A stretch of DNA of 64,000 bases from contig JAAYIK010000028.1 in assembly GCA_012523465.1 (NCBI GenBank), forward strand, positions 234,551 through 298,550. Direction: 5' to 3'. Positions 7,833 to 17,888 of this stretch are shown here, in pieces (positions within the stretch are counted from its first letter, which is position 1; each line of letters starts with the position of its first letter). The stretch is from Lysobacteraceae bacterium. GTDB taxonomy: Bacteria > Pseudomonadota > Gammaproteobacteria > Nitrococcales > AK92. The position numbers and the translations under genes were made by a program. The notes under the pieces were generated by a model, which worked only from the letters and a program-made list of their open reading frames with translations, made no database searches and was not told the DNA's origin.

Positions 7833-8843
7833 ATGCGCACGAATACCCAGGTCAGGCTGGTTCGCCGCCCGGTCGGCGAGCCGAGCAGGGACGATTTCGA
7901 GATCGCCAGCAGCCCGTTGTCCGCACCGGGACCGGGCCAGGTGCTGGTCAAGGTGCTGTACGTCTCGCTCGATCCCGCCATGCGCGGCTGGATGAACGAA
8001 GGCCGCTCCTACATCGAGCCCGTGCCGCTTGGCGAGGTCATGCGGGCCCTGGGCGCGGGCCGGGTCGTCGCCTCAGGCGACCCGGCCTTCAGCGTGGGCG
8101 ACTACGTCACCGGCCTGACCGGCGTGCAGGAATATGCCCTGGTCGAGGGTCACGAGCTCACCAAGGTTGACCCCGACCTGGCGCCATTGCCCGCCTTCCT
8201 GCACGTGCTCGGCATGACCGGCATGACGGCCTACTTCGGTCTGCTCGAAGTCGGCCGGCCCAAGGAAGGTGAAACCGTGGTGGTCTCAGCCGCTGCCGGC
8301 GCGGTCGGCAGCGTGGTCGGCCAGATCGCCAAGCTCAAGGGCTGCCGCGTGGTCGGCATCGCCGGCGGCCGCAAAAAGTGCGACTACCTGGTGCAGGAGC
8401 TCGGCTTCGACGCCGCTGTCGACTACAAGCAGGGCAATCTGAAGTCGGCCCTGCGCGCCGCCTGTCCCGATGGCGTCGATGTGTTCTTCGACAACGTCGG
8501 CGGCGACATCCTGGACACGGTGCTGACCCGGCTGCGCCTGCATGCCCGGGTCGTCATCTGCGGCGCCATCTCGCAGTACAACAATACCGAACCGGTCAAA
8601 GGCCCCAGCAACTATCTGTCGCTGCTGGTCAACCGCGCCCGCATGGAAGGCATGGTGGTCTTCGACTACCGGGACCGCTTTGCACAAGCGGTGGCGGAAA
8701 TGGCAGGCTGGATGGCAGCCGGCAAGCTGCGCCACCGCGAGCACATCGTCCACGGGCTGGAGACTTTTCCGGAACGGCTGCTGATGCTGTTCCGGGGCGA
8801 GAACTTCGGCAAGCTGGTGCTCGCGGTGGCCCGCGACGACTAG
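7833..8843 (+). CDS. zinc-free NADP-dependent MDR oxidoreductase (CurA/leukotriene B4 dehydrogenase-like)
   Basis: A 336-residue medium-chain reductase that should reduce an activated C=C bond with NADPH. The N-terminal YVSLDPAMRGWMNEGRSY is the signature of the prostaglandin reductase/YncB group. The cofactor site VVSAAAGAVGSVVGQIAKLKGC is at about residues 149-170, and FDNVGGDILD is conserved. There are no zinc-binding cysteines. It has a good ribosome binding site (GAGGAGGA). It lies 58 bp after the SDR gene, in a presumed redox operon with it and the next MDR. Confidence 0.86.
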   Translation: MRTNTQVRLVRRPVGEPSRDDFEIASSPLSAPGPGQVLVKVLYVSLDPAMRGWMNEGRSYIEPVPLGEVMRALGAGRVVASGDPAFSVGDYVTGLTGVQEYALVEGHELTKVDPDLAPLPAFLHVLGMTGMTAYFGLLEVGRPKEGETVVVSAAAGAVGSVVGQIAKLKGCRVVGIAGGRKKCDYLVQELGFDAAVDYKQGNLKSALRAACPDGVDVFFDNVGGDILDTVLTRLRLHARVVICGAISQYNNTEPVKGPSNYLSLLVNRARMEGMVVFDYRDRFAQAVAEMAGWMAAGKLRHREHIVHGLETFPERLLMLFRGENFGKLVLAVARDD

Positions 8844-8943
8844 CAGGCTCGAACAGCAAGACTGCCGCAAGGCACAGGGGTGCCGCCACGCCGGTCCCGT
8901 GCCGTGACGGCGCACATTCACGACGAACATTGAGGAGAGATTC

Positions 8944-9927
<984 letters not shown>

Positions 9928-9952
9928 GGGAACGGCGGGAGACGGAAGCCGA

Positions 9953-9978
9953 CCGCGCGGCGCCAACCGCGCGGTTTT
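9953..9978 (+). terminator. Rho-independent terminator of the MDR operon
   Basis: Two CCGCGCGG arms (9953-9960 and 9967-9974) flank CGCCAA and are followed by TTTT. It ends the plus-strand operon and touches the stop codon of the converging minus-strand gene. Confidence 0.65.
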
Positions 9979-10973
9979 CATTTATTGGCCTGCGGCAGCC
10001 CGGGCGTATGGCCCGGCAGCCGCTCGCGGTTGTGCGGTGCCAGCCAGTTGATCTGCGGCCCGAGAGGAATGATGCGGTTGGGGTTGATGGTGGGATGGCT
10101 GGTGTAGTAGTGGCGCTTGATGTGATCGAAATTGACGGTCTCGGCCACTCCCGGCAGCTGATAAATTTCCCGCGCGTACGCCCACAGGTTGGGGTAATCG
10201 ACCAGCCGGCGCAGGTTGCACTTGAAATGGCCGACATAGACGGCATCGAAGCGCACCAGCGTCGTGAATAAACGAATGTCAGCCTCGGTGAGGCGCTCGC
10301 CGGCCAGATAGCGCTGCCCCGCTAACCGCTGCTCCAGCTCGTCCAGCACCGAGAACAGCGCCTGCACGGCTTCCTCGTAGGCTTCCTGCTTGGTTGCGAA
10401 GCCGGCCCGGTAGACGCCGTTGTTGACCCGCTCGTAGACCACCGCGTTGACCAGGTCGATTTCCTGCCGCAGCGCGGGCGGATACAGATCCAGCTCGGCA
10501 TTGCCCCAGCGGTCGAAGCTGCCATTGAGCATGCGCAGGATATCGGCCGATTCGTTGTTGACGATGACCTGCCGCCGCTTGTCCCACAGCACGGGCACGG
10601 TCACCCGGCCGGTGTAGCCGGGATCGGTGAGGGTATAAAGCTCGTAGAGATAGCGCTTGCCGTTGATCGGGTCGCCGGTGGCGCCGGGATAGTCATCGAA
10701 GGTCCAGCCATGCTCGCCCATATACGGATGCACCACGGACACGCCGATGACCTGCTCCAGCTCCTTGAGACGCCGGGCGATCAGAGTGCGGTGGGCCCAG
10801 GGACAGGCCAGGGAGACGTACAGGTGGTAGCGGTCGGGCTCGGCCGGGAACTCGGCGCCGGCCTCGTCGCGCACCACGTTACGAAAGGCGCTGCTTTCGC
10901 GGACGAACTGCCCCCCCGTGCTGGCCGTATCGTACCAGACATCCTGCCAGACCCCGTCAACCAGTCGCCCCAT
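9978..10973 (-). CDS. glutathionyl-hydroquinone reductase (Xi-class GST, YqjG/PcpF type)
   Basis: A 331-residue enzyme that reduces S-glutathionyl-hydroquinones to free hydroquinones with glutathione. The catalytic motif SLACPWAHRTLIARRLK places Cys57 in the thioredoxin-like domain. WDKRRQVIVNNESADILRML and GERLTEADIRLFTTLVRFD are the conserved GSH-site and helical-domain motifs, and the C-terminus ends in the usual NPNRIIPLGP segment. The open frame starts at 11051, but the ATG at 10973 begins the conserved GRLVDGVWQD. It converges with the MDR quinone reductase operon, so two quinone-reducing activities lie side by side. Confidence 0.92.
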   Translation of the reverse strand: MGRLVDGVWQDVWYDTASTGGQFVRESSAFRNVVRDEAGAEFPAEPDRYHLYVSLACPWAHRTLIARRLKELEQVIGVSVVHPYMGEHGWTFDDYPGATGDPINGKRYLYELYTLTDPGYTGRVTVPVLWDKRRQVIVNNESADILRMLNGSFDRWGNAELDLYPPALRQEIDLVNAVVYERVNNGVYRAGFATKQEAYEEAVQALFSVLDELEQRLAGQRYLAGERLTEADIRLFTTLVRFDAVYVGHFKCNLRRLVDYPNLWAYAREIYQLPGVAETVNFDHIKRHYYTSHPTINPNRIIPLGPQINWLAPHNRERLPGHTPGLPQANK

Positions 10974-11181
10974 GTCGGTATCCCTCGATTGTTCGTCGGC
11001 GCTGCCGCCCGGCGACGCGCCTCTGTTATTGCTTGTGATGCTTGGATGCAAGAGGCGCGCGACTTGCCGGCACGCCCGGAGCAGGCCTGGCCGCGAGCCG
11101 GCCAGCAGCAGCCCGCGGCAGTCGGAAAAACGCGGTTTCGCCTGGCGAGAAAACGAGCTGCCTTGGACTCACCATAAGGGG

Positions 11182-11208
11182 TGGCCGTCATGATGGCAAT
11201 GACGGCCA
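11182..11208 (-). terminator. hairpin after the nitrilase gene
   Basis: TGGCCGTCA and TGACGGCCA form a perfect 9-bp stem with a 9-nt loop, ten bases past the stop of the minus-strand nitrilase gene. No T-run follows, so its strength as a terminator is uncertain. The rest of the 244-bp gap up to 10973 shows no gene. Confidence 0.4.
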
Positions 11209-11217
11209 ACCACGAAC

Positions 11218-12105
11218 TCACAGATCGACGGTCTCGACCTCGGCAAACACCGCCTGATGGCGCCAGTCGTGGAAATTGAATACCTGACCGGAGCGGCGCA
11301 CCCGTTGCGCCCGCTGCAGCCTGGCCGTGCCATGCACCCAGCCTGGACGGTTCAACTCGCCCATGCTGACGATGCCATCGTCCGGGAAACCGACGTCAAC
11401 CGGGCCATACAGCGCCGCCGCCCCCACGTTGACGTCCACCGCCTCCGACCACTCGGCGGCGCCGACGGTCACGGCCTGGACCACGTGGCACTGATTTTCC
11501 AGCGCCCGCGCCTGCGCGCCGATGCGCACTCGGTAGTAGCCGGCCAGCGTATCGGTGCAGCTGGGGGCGAGAATGAGGTCCGCGCCGGCCTCCGCCAGCA
11601 CCCGCGCCAGCAGCGGGAACTCGACGTCGTAGCAGATAGTGATACCGAGGCGACCAATGGCGGTGTCGAACAGGCGCAGCCGCGAGCCGGGACTGATGCC
11701 CCACTGTTCGTCCTCGAAACGGGTCATGATGCATTTGTCCTGATGGCCCAGCGCCCCGCTGGGCGCGAACAAATGGGCCCGGTTCACGTAGCGCCCGTCC
11801 TCTTCCCGCACCGGAAAGCTGCCGGCCAGGATGTGGACGCCGTGCCGCCGCGCCAGAGTCTGGTGGATTTCCAGGAAATCCGGCAGCAGATCCTGCATGG
11901 CCTGCAGCTGCCGCGGCAGGGAACGCTGCACCTCGGTCTCGAACAGCGAAGCCAGCTCCATGGCGGCGTACTCCGGGAATACCAGCAGCTGGGCGCCGGC
12001 TTCCACACCCCGCTCGACCCAGTCGCTCAGCTTGGCCGCGAACTGCTCGAAGCGGTCGAAGTAGCCGATGGGGTACTGCGCGGCGGCGATGTGGACCCGG
12101 GACAT
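11218..12105 (-). CDS. carbon-nitrogen hydrolase (nitrilase superfamily amidohydrolase)
   Basis: A 295-residue protein with the full Glu-Lys-Cys triad: Glu45 (FPEYAAME), Lys124 (QDKCIMTRFE) and Cys158 (ITICYDVEFP). The superfamily hydrolyses nonpeptide C-N bonds such as amides or carbamoyl groups; the natural substrate is not known. The ATG at 12105 overlaps the stop of the upstream acetyltransferase gene as TGATG, so translation of the two is coupled. The open frame extends upstream to 12222, but that part lies inside the acetyltransferase gene. Pairing with a GNAT enzyme suggests acyl transfer and amide hydrolysis on related small molecules. Confidence 0.88.
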   Translation of the reverse strand: MSRVHIAAAQYPIGYFDRFEQFAAKLSDWVERGVEAGAQLLVFPEYAAMELASLFETEVQRSLPRQLQAMQDLLPDFLEIHQTLARRHGVHILAGSFPVREEDGRYVNRAHLFAPSGALGHQDKCIMTRFEDEQWGISPGSRLRLFDTAIGRLGITICYDVEFPLLARVLAEAGADLILAPSCTDTLAGYYRVRIGAQARALENQCHVVQAVTVGAAEWSEAVDVNVGAAALYGPVDVGFPDDGIVSMGELNRPGWVHGTARLQRAQRVRRSGQVFNFHDWRHQAVFAEVETVDL

Positions 12106-12701
12106 CACAGCGACTTCATCCAAAAGACCATGGGCTTGGGCGACTCGGCGGTCTCGTCCAGGTCCTGCCAAACGAAGGTGGTCCTCAGGTCGGACCGCTT
12201 CTGATAGCCTCGCCGCTGCCAAAACCCATCCAGCGGCAGGTAATCCGCCGGCCGGCGTGGATGGTCGGCCGGCCGCTCCACCGCGCAGAAGCAGATTTTC
12301 TCGAACCGGCCCAGCCGCCGGGCATGCGCCTCCCGTTCCTCGAAGAAGCGCACCCCGATGCCGCGGCCGCGGTATTCCGGCAGCAGCACCGACTCGCCGC
12401 AGTAGAAGATGCGCTCCACCGGCTCGCCCTGCTGCTCGAAAGGCCGGCGCAAATCATCAACCTCGTCGCTCAGCGGCAGGCCGCTGGAGGCGCCGACCAG
12501 GCGCTCGCCGTCGAACACCAGCACAAACAAGCTGTCCGGCGAGTCGATGTAAGTTTGCAGGTACTTGCGCTCGTAATCCTCGCTCCCCTCGTACAAATAG
12601 GGGAACTCCCGGAACACCTGAATCCGCAGCTGGGCAATGCCCGGCAGCTGCTGCGCGATGGCCGCGCCATACAGACGCTCGATCCGCAGTTCATCCGACA
12701 T
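12105..12701 (-). CDS. GNAT family N-acetyltransferase
   Basis: A 198-residue protein with a GNAT fold. The N-terminal helix carries IAQLRIQVFREFPYLYEG. The central strand FVLVFDGERLVGASSGLPL is followed by the acetyl-CoA pyrophosphate loop VLLPEYRGRGIGVRFFEERE, whose RGRGIG is the Q/RxxGxG/A signature. The ATG at 12701 has a GGAGGG ribosome binding site. It is translationally coupled to the nitrilase gene. The substrate amine is unknown. Confidence 0.85.
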   Translation of the reverse strand: MSDELRIERLYGAAIAQQLPGIAQLRIQVFREFPYLYEGSEDYERKYLQTYIDSPDSLFVLVFDGERLVGASSGLPLSDEVDDLRRPFEQQGEPVERIFYCGESVLLPEYRGRGIGVRFFEEREAHARRLGRFEKICFCAVERPADHPRRPADYLPLDGFWQRRGYQKRSDLRTTFVWQDLDETAESPKPMVFWMKSL

Positions 12702-12793
12702 GGCTGACCCTCCCCAATAGCAGCGCGCAATGGTAGCAGGCCAAGGACCAAAGGAGTGAGAGCCGTGCCGCAGCCGCTGCTCCTAGGCGGTGT

Positions 12794-14308
12794 TCAGTCG
12801 GGGTAAATCACCAGGCGTCGCTCCGGCTCGCTACCCTGACTATGGGCCGACAGCTGGTGGCGCACGATGACCTTGTGTTGCAGCTTGCGCAGCGCCGGCG
12901 GCTGCGGTGCCAATGCCAGCGGCACGCCCTGCTCGCGCACCCGCAGCGCGGCGTCCTCAGCTTCGCGAATGGCAGCGTCCACGGCCGCCTCGTCCAGCCC
13001 CGGCAGCCTGTTGAAGACATCCTGCAACACCCGCCGGATCTGGCTGGTGGTGTTCTTGCGCACCGTGTGCAGCGGAATCTGGCGGTACATCAGCAGGCGC
13101 TGCAGGCGTGGATCGGCAGCCCGGGCGCGCTGGGCCAGCACCATGTCGGCGCGGTCCGGGCTGGCCACGGTGCGGGCGTTCAAGCGCAGGTCACGAATGG
13201 CCCGCTCGACCGAGTCCCGTGCCAACCCATAGACGAAGATCGCGGTCTGCCGCCCGTTACGGGGAGTGGGCATGGCCCAGGGAGTCGGCGGCGGTGCCGG
13301 TTCGCCTGACAGGACTTCCTCCTCGCCGCCGCTGCGACGGAGGATGCCGCCGCTGGGTCGGCCGCGAAGCAGATTGTCGACGGCGTTGGCAGCATCCGGA
13401 TGCACCACCAGCTCGTCGCGGTCGAGGATTTCCACTACCACGTCGAAAGTCGGCGGCTGCTTGCGCTCGTTGACCGTCTTCTGGGTGCCGCGCAGCCGCG
13501 CTTCCTCGTCGGTGAGCGTGACCGTCTGCACGCCGCCGACCAGGTCCGACAGGGTGGGATTTTGGATCAAATTCTCCAACGTGGTACCGTGGGCAGTGGC
13601 GATAAGCTGCACCCCGCGCTCGGCGATGGTGCGCGCCGCCAACGCCTCCTGTGCGGTGCCGATCTCATCCACCACGATCACTTCCGGCATGTGGTTCTCC
13701 ACCGCCTCGATCATGCCCGCGTGCTGCTGGCTGGGGTGCGCCACTTGCATGCGGCGCGCGCTGCCAATGGCCGGATGGGGCACGTCGCCGTCGCCGCCGA
13801 TCTCGTTAGAGGTGTCGATCACCACCACCCGCTTGCCGAAGCTGTCCGCCAGCACCCGCGCCGCCTCGCGCAGGCGGGTGGTCTTGCCGACGCCGGGCGG
13901 CCCCAGCAGCAGCAGGCTCTTGCCGGCCTCGATCTGGTCGAGGATGGGATCGATGGTGCCGTAGACCGCGCGTCCCACGCGCAAGGTCAGCCCGATGATG
14001 TGGCCGCGGCGGTTGCGAATGGCGGAAATGCGATGCAGCGTGCCCTCGATGCCGGCGCGGTTGTCGGCGCTGAACTCGCCGACCGCATTGACCACCGTGG
14101 CGATGTCGTCCGCGCTGACCGGAGCCTCCGACAAATCCACCGCGCGTTTGGCGTATCGGGCCTGCGGCCGCCGCCCCAAATCCATGATGATCTCCAGCAA
14201 CCCATCGCGCTCCAGGCTGGCCGCCGCCTGCCGCAAGGGCGCGGGCAGGACGGCCAGCAGCAAATCCAGATCGTCTGTGTGTATTTCCATGGTGACCCAA
14301 TGCGTCAT
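12794..14308 (-). CDS. R3H domain-containing SpoIIIAA/Ycf45-type ATPase
   Basis: About 504 residues. An AAA+ core carries Walker A GPPGVGKTTRLREAARVL and Walker B PEVIVVDEIGTAQEA, with GVQLIATAHGTTLENLIQNP after it, as in SpoIIIAA and chloroplast/cyanobacterial Ycf45. A middle linker contains GEEEVLSGEPAPPP. The C-terminus is an R3H nucleic-acid-binding motif (LQHKVIVRHQLSAHSQGSEPERRLVIYP). The full ATPase-plus-R3H form is best known from cyanobacteria, so it stands out here. The start is uncertain: ATG codons at 14308 and 14290 both lack strong ribosome binding sites, and the frame is open to a TTG at 14332. It lies close behind the DMT transporter gene. The cellular role is not established. 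Confidence 0.85.
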   Translation of the reverse strand: MTHWVTMEIHTDDLDLLLAVLPAPLRQAAASLERDGLLEIIMDLGRRPQARYAKRAVDLSEAPVSADDIATVVNAVGEFSADNRAGIEGTLHRISAIRNRRGHIIGLTLRVGRAVYGTIDPILDQIEAGKSLLLLGPPGVGKTTRLREAARVLADSFGKRVVVIDTSNEIGGDGDVPHPAIGSARRMQVAHPSQQHAGMIEAVENHMPEVIVVDEIGTAQEALAARTIAERGVQLIATAHGTTLENLIQNPTLSDLVGGVQTVTLTDEEARLRGTQKTVNERKQPPTFDVVVEILDRDELVVHPDAANAVDNLLRGRPSGGILRRSGGEEEVLSGEPAPPPTPWAMPTPRNGRQTAIFVYGLARDSVERAIRDLRLNARTVASPDRADMVLAQRARAADPRLQRLLMYRQIPLHTVRKNTTSQIRRVLQDVFNRLPGLDEAAVDAAIREAEDAALRVREQGVPLALAPQPPALRKLQHKVIVRHQLSAHSQGSEPERRLVIYPD

Positions 14309-14336
14309 GCGGCCAGCTCGACCCGGCCCCAACCAA

Positions 14337-15254
14337 CTACTCTTGCGCTATGACCCGCACAGCACGCTGCCGTTCCTGCCGCAGTGTCACCACCGACATC
14401 AACGCCAATCCAACAGCGATCACGACCATGCCGACGGCTTCGGCCGGATTCGGCCGCTCGCCGAACTGTAGCCAGGCGCCCAGCACCGCGATGGCCGGCA
14501 CCGCCAGGGCGTTGAGGCTGGCGGTACCGGCCGGCAGGCGTTCCAGCACATAAAGCCACATTATCCAGCCCAGCGCCGTGCCCGGGATGGCGACGAAGGC
14601 GAGCGCCCCGAGCAGCTCGGGAGCCCAGACCACCGCCGGTTCCGGCACCACCCAGGCGAGAAGGATAATGGGAATGTTGCCGAGCGCGAGCTGCCAGGCG
14701 TTGAGCGACGGCAGATCCAGCCGCCGCCGCGCCTGCATGCGCTTGGCGACGATCACCGCCACCGCCCAGCACAAGCCGGCACCGACCGCCAGCAGCTTGC
14801 TTGCCGTACTGCCAGCCAGCGACCAGGGCTGCAGGATGAGCACCAGCCCGCCGGCGGCGCAGCTCACCGCCAACCACTGCAGCGGCTGCAGCCGCTCCCC
14901 CAGGAACAGTCGAGCCAGCAACAGCGTCCACAACGGCATGGTATAGGCCAGCACGGCCACCTTGCCGGCGCCGCCGGTCACCAGGGCGAGCTGCACCAAA
15001 CCGGTGAAGCCGGCGGTCTGCAGCAGCCCCAGCAGGAGCGCCTCGCGGAACGCCACAGGCCGCAAGGAGCGGCCGGCGGCGGCCAGCACGCCGAACAGCA
15101 CCGCGGTCGCCACCACCCCGCGTAGCGCCACGAAGGTGAGCGGCCCGGCGTATTGCATACCGAGCTTCATCAGAATCCAGTTGTAGCCCCAGATCGCCGA
15201 CAGGACAGCGAACACGGCGAGCGCGATCCGACGATCGCCACCTGCGGTGGACAT
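14337..15254 (-). CDS. DMT superfamily (EamA) transporter
   Basis: A 305-residue inner-membrane protein with ten predicted helices in two EamA repeats. The first starts at AIWGYNWILMKLGMQYAGPLTF, and GKVAVLAYTMPLWTLLLARLFLGERL is the conserved end of repeat 1. The second repeat ends in ALAVPAIAVLGAWLQFGERPNPAEAVGMVVIAVGL. The family exports amino acids, metabolites or drugs; no substrate can be read from the sequence. The downstream R3H ATPase follows within about 30 bp on the same strand, so the two may share an mRNA. Confidence 0.86.
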   Translation of the reverse strand: MSTAGGDRRIALAVFAVLSAIWGYNWILMKLGMQYAGPLTFVALRGVVATAVLFGVLAAAGRSLRPVAFREALLLGLLQTAGFTGLVQLALVTGGAGKVAVLAYTMPLWTLLLARLFLGERLQPLQWLAVSCAAGGLVLILQPWSLAGSTASKLLAVGAGLCWAVAVIVAKRMQARRRLDLPSLNAWQLALGNIPIILLAWVVPEPAVVWAPELLGALAFVAIPGTALGWIMWLYVLERLPAGTASLNALAVPAIAVLGAWLQFGERPNPAEAVGMVVIAVGLALMSVVTLRQERQRAVRVIAQE

Positions 15255-15332
15255 GAGGGAACGGCCTCCGGCGGGAATGCGGAAACGGGGCCTGATTGTA
15301 GCGGAACTGCGGCCGTAGCTGCGAGAAGGGCA

Positions 15333-16697
15333 TCAGGCGCGCAGGCATTCCTCTTCGCCGTGGGCATCGATGGTGTACAGCACCACCGGTCGGCGCCAGA
15401 CCCGGTGCACGTACTCCAGCACCCGCTGTGCCCGCTGCGGATCCAGCCCGCGGCCGTCGGTCGCGTGGTCGTGACGCAGTACCAGGGTGCCGTCGGCGCG
15501 CAAATCGTCCACCAGCACCCGCGGGGCGCCGAAATTGTACTTGGGCGCCAGGATAGCCTCGTGTAGCTGGTGCAGGTTGGACTCCGTCACCCGCACCTCG
15601 CCGTCCCACCGTGCCTCGTAGACGAACAAGTCCAGTTCGCGAGCGATGTCGGCAGTTAGGTAGTTGCGGATGAAGCCGAAGTCGTCTTCCTCCATCATCG
15701 CCCGTCGCGCATGCTCCAGCCCATGGTCGCGGATGATGCGCTCCCACAGGTTGAACCCGAGATGGTAGGGATTGATGGCCAGCGCGATCTGGCTGTCGCC
15801 GGCGTAGGGCCGCACCACGTCCGAATGGGTCTTCATGGCATTGACGTAGAGCTCGTCCGGCAGGAAGTCCGCCTCCCGCAGCAGGCGGGCATGCCAATAG
15901 GAGGCCCAGCCCTCGTTCATGATCTGGCAGTTGAATACCGGCAGAAAATAGAACGACTCCTCCCGCACCGCCAGAAAGATGTCTCGCTCCCAGTCCTCCA
16001 AGGCCGGACCGTAGCGGGCGATGAACCACAGCAGATCCGCCTCCGGGTGCGGCGGGATCCTGGCCTCCTGGGGCAGCGCCGGCGCGGGGACGGCCTGCCC
16101 TTCTCCGGGCAGGTCCAGGAAGCGCTGCTGGAACGGCTCCTTGGGCGCCGTCTCCTCGGCCTGCTTTTTCGGCGGCGGGTAGTCGGGCCGGCTGACTGGA
16201 TACTGGACGTCAATGTGCTGCTCCAAGGCCAACGCGGCGTCGAGCACCGCTTCCACCCGCCGCAGGCCATGAGCCTCGATGGCGGCGTCAATGCGCTGGG
16301 CGTGGGCCGCAGCCTGCTCGACGATGTGGTCGCCGGCCTCCCGCTGGCTGCGCACAAACAGAGCGTTGTTGTGGGAGAAATCGGCATGTCCCAGCACGTG
16401 GGCGGTCACCAGGCAGTTCTCTTCCAGGCTGTTGCTGTTGACCAGATAGGCGCGGTTGGGATTGCCGGGGAAGACCACCTCGAAGATGCGGGAGTGGCCC
16501 ATCTTGTGCTGCACCATCTGGTAAATCCAGCGCACCCCGAACGACCAGTGCGGCATCCGCACCGGCAGACCGTAGACAGCCACTTCCATCATGAAGCTGG
16601 GCGGCACCAGCTCGAAATCGATGGGGTGGTAGCGCAGCCCCTGCTCCCTCGCCAGATCCTCGATGCGAGCGACGTAATCCTGCAGTTTTCCGGGCAT
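15333..16697 (-). CDS. SpoVR family protein (YcgB-like)
   Basis: A 454-residue cytoplasmic protein of the SpoVR/YcgB family. Conserved blocks include YPIDFELVP-like HPIDFELVPPSFMMEVAVYGLP, HWSFGVRWIYQMVQHKMGHSRIFEVVFPGNPNRAYL, VTAHVLGHADFSHNNALF and CQIMNEGWASYWHARLL, the last two rich in His and Glu as in a metal site. Length matches the family, though the middle (about 170-220) is a Pro-rich linker. Its ATG overlaps the yeaH stop as TGATG. In many proteobacteria the three genes prkA, yeaH and spoVR form a stress or stationary-phase unit. The biochemical role of SpoVR is unknown. Confidence 0.93.
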   Translation of the reverse strand: MPGKLQDYVARIEDLAREQGLRYHPIDFELVPPSFMMEVAVYGLPVRMPHWSFGVRWIYQMVQHKMGHSRIFEVVFPGNPNRAYLVNSNSLEENCLVTAHVLGHADFSHNNALFVRSQREAGDHIVEQAAAHAQRIDAAIEAHGLRRVEAVLDAALALEQHIDVQYPVSRPDYPPPKKQAEETAPKEPFQQRFLDLPGEGQAVPAPALPQEARIPPHPEADLLWFIARYGPALEDWERDIFLAVREESFYFLPVFNCQIMNEGWASYWHARLLREADFLPDELYVNAMKTHSDVVRPYAGDSQIALAINPYHLGFNLWERIIRDHGLEHARRAMMEEDDFGFIRNYLTADIARELDLFVYEARWDGEVRVTESNLHQLHEAILAPKYNFGAPRVLVDDLRADGTLVLRHDHATDGRGLDPQRAQRVLEYVHRVWRRPVVLYTIDAHGEEECLRA

Positions 16698-17866
16698 CAG
16701 CTCTCCACCTCGTCCGCCTGTTCCGTGAAGAAGGCCCTGATCGCCGGCCAGATGTCGGCCTCGGACGAAATCGCGTAGCTGCCGCAGGGTGCTCCCAGCT
16801 CCGCCAGGCGTCGGAACAGCACGCCGACTTCCGTGTTGAGCCGCTGGTGGTGACGGCTGGAGACCTCGGCATAGCCGAGGAAATTCATCCGCGTGGCCAA
16901 CTCTTCCAGCAGCGCGCGGGCCCGATGACGGTCCTCCATGAAGTTGTCGCCGTCGGAGGCGTAAAACAGATAGCTGTTGTAGCGCGACGGATCGTAGCGC
17001 TCGGCGGCGACTTCCAAGGCTTTCTGGAAAGCGGTGGAGGATTGGGTGCCGCCCTCGCCGCGCACCTGGAAGAATTCTTCCTCATGGAATTCCCAGGCGC
17101 TGACGGTATGGGCAATGAACACTGTCTCGACCCTGGCGAACTGCCGCCGGATGCCCTGCAGCACCCAGAAGAAAAAGGTCTTGGCCAACCGCCGGCACTG
17201 CTCGTCCATGGAGGACGACACGTCCAGCAGGAAGAACACCACGGCGTTGGTCGACGGCTGCTGCCGCCGCACCAACTGGCGGAAGCGCAAATCCTCGTTG
17301 ACGATGGGCAGGGCGGCGCGGCCCTGTACGGCGCGCCGCTTCACCGCCTCCTTGAGGGTGCGACGCCGGGCGAGCCGGGAACGGGCGCCTTTTCTGTCCC
17401 AGCCCTCGCGCACATAGTCTTCGTCGTCCAGGCTGGCGGCATCGCGCGGCTTGAGGTTGGGCAGCTGCAGCTCCTCCCACAACCAGTCGAGGATATCGTC
17501 GACCCGAAACTCCATGACGAAGCTGACGCCGCCGTCGTCGTTGCCGCCGGCGCCGCCGCTGCCGCCGATCTGCCCCCGGCCCGGCCGCAGCACGTCCCCG
17601 GGCTCGGCCTTGCCCTGGCCGGCGCCCTGTTGCTGCTGTGGGGTAAGCAGGCGGAAACGGTAGTGCTCCATGAACCGCACCGGTACCTGCACAGTACGGT
17701 TGTCCGGCCGCGACAGCACATCGGAGCGGGCGATCAGATCCGGCAGCGCCTGCTGCACCGCCTCGCGGATCTTCTCGTTGTGCCGCAGCCAGTCCCGGGT
17801 GCCGCGTGAGAACAGGTCATACCAGCGGTTGCCATGCTCACCGGCGAGGGTATCAGACAGACTCAT
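16697..17866 (-). CDS. yeaH: YeaH/YhbH family VWA-containing protein (DUF444)
   Basis: A 389-residue protein of the DUF444 family. The N-terminal half carries conserved FSRGTRDWLRHNEKIREAV and RTLKEAVKRRAVQGRAALP. A von Willebrand A-like domain follows, with the metal-site motif FLLDVSSSMDEQCR and a later YLFYASDGDNF segment. A Gly-rich stretch (residues about 95-112) is typical. It lies 22 bp after prkA and overlaps spoVR, making one operon. It is thought to act with the PrkA ATPase; its partner proteins are unknown. Confidence 0.92.
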   Translation of the reverse strand: MSLSDTLAGEHGNRWYDLFSRGTRDWLRHNEKIREAVQQALPDLIARSDVLSRPDNRTVQVPVRFMEHYRFRLLTPQQQQGAGQGKAEPGDVLRPGRGQIGGSGGAGGNDDGGVSFVMEFRVDDILDWLWEELQLPNLKPRDAASLDDEDYVREGWDRKGARSRLARRRTLKEAVKRRAVQGRAALPIVNEDLRFRQLVRRQQPSTNAVVFFLLDVSSSMDEQCRRLAKTFFFWVLQGIRRQFARVETVFIAHTVSAWEFHEEEFFQVRGEGGTQSSTAFQKALEVAAERYDPSRYNSYLFYASDGDNFMEDRHRARALLEELATRMNFLGYAEVSSRHHQRLNTEVGVLFRRLAELGAPCGSYAISSEADIWPAIRAFFTEQADEVES

Positions 17867-17888
17867 GGAAGCTTACCTCTCGCAACCA

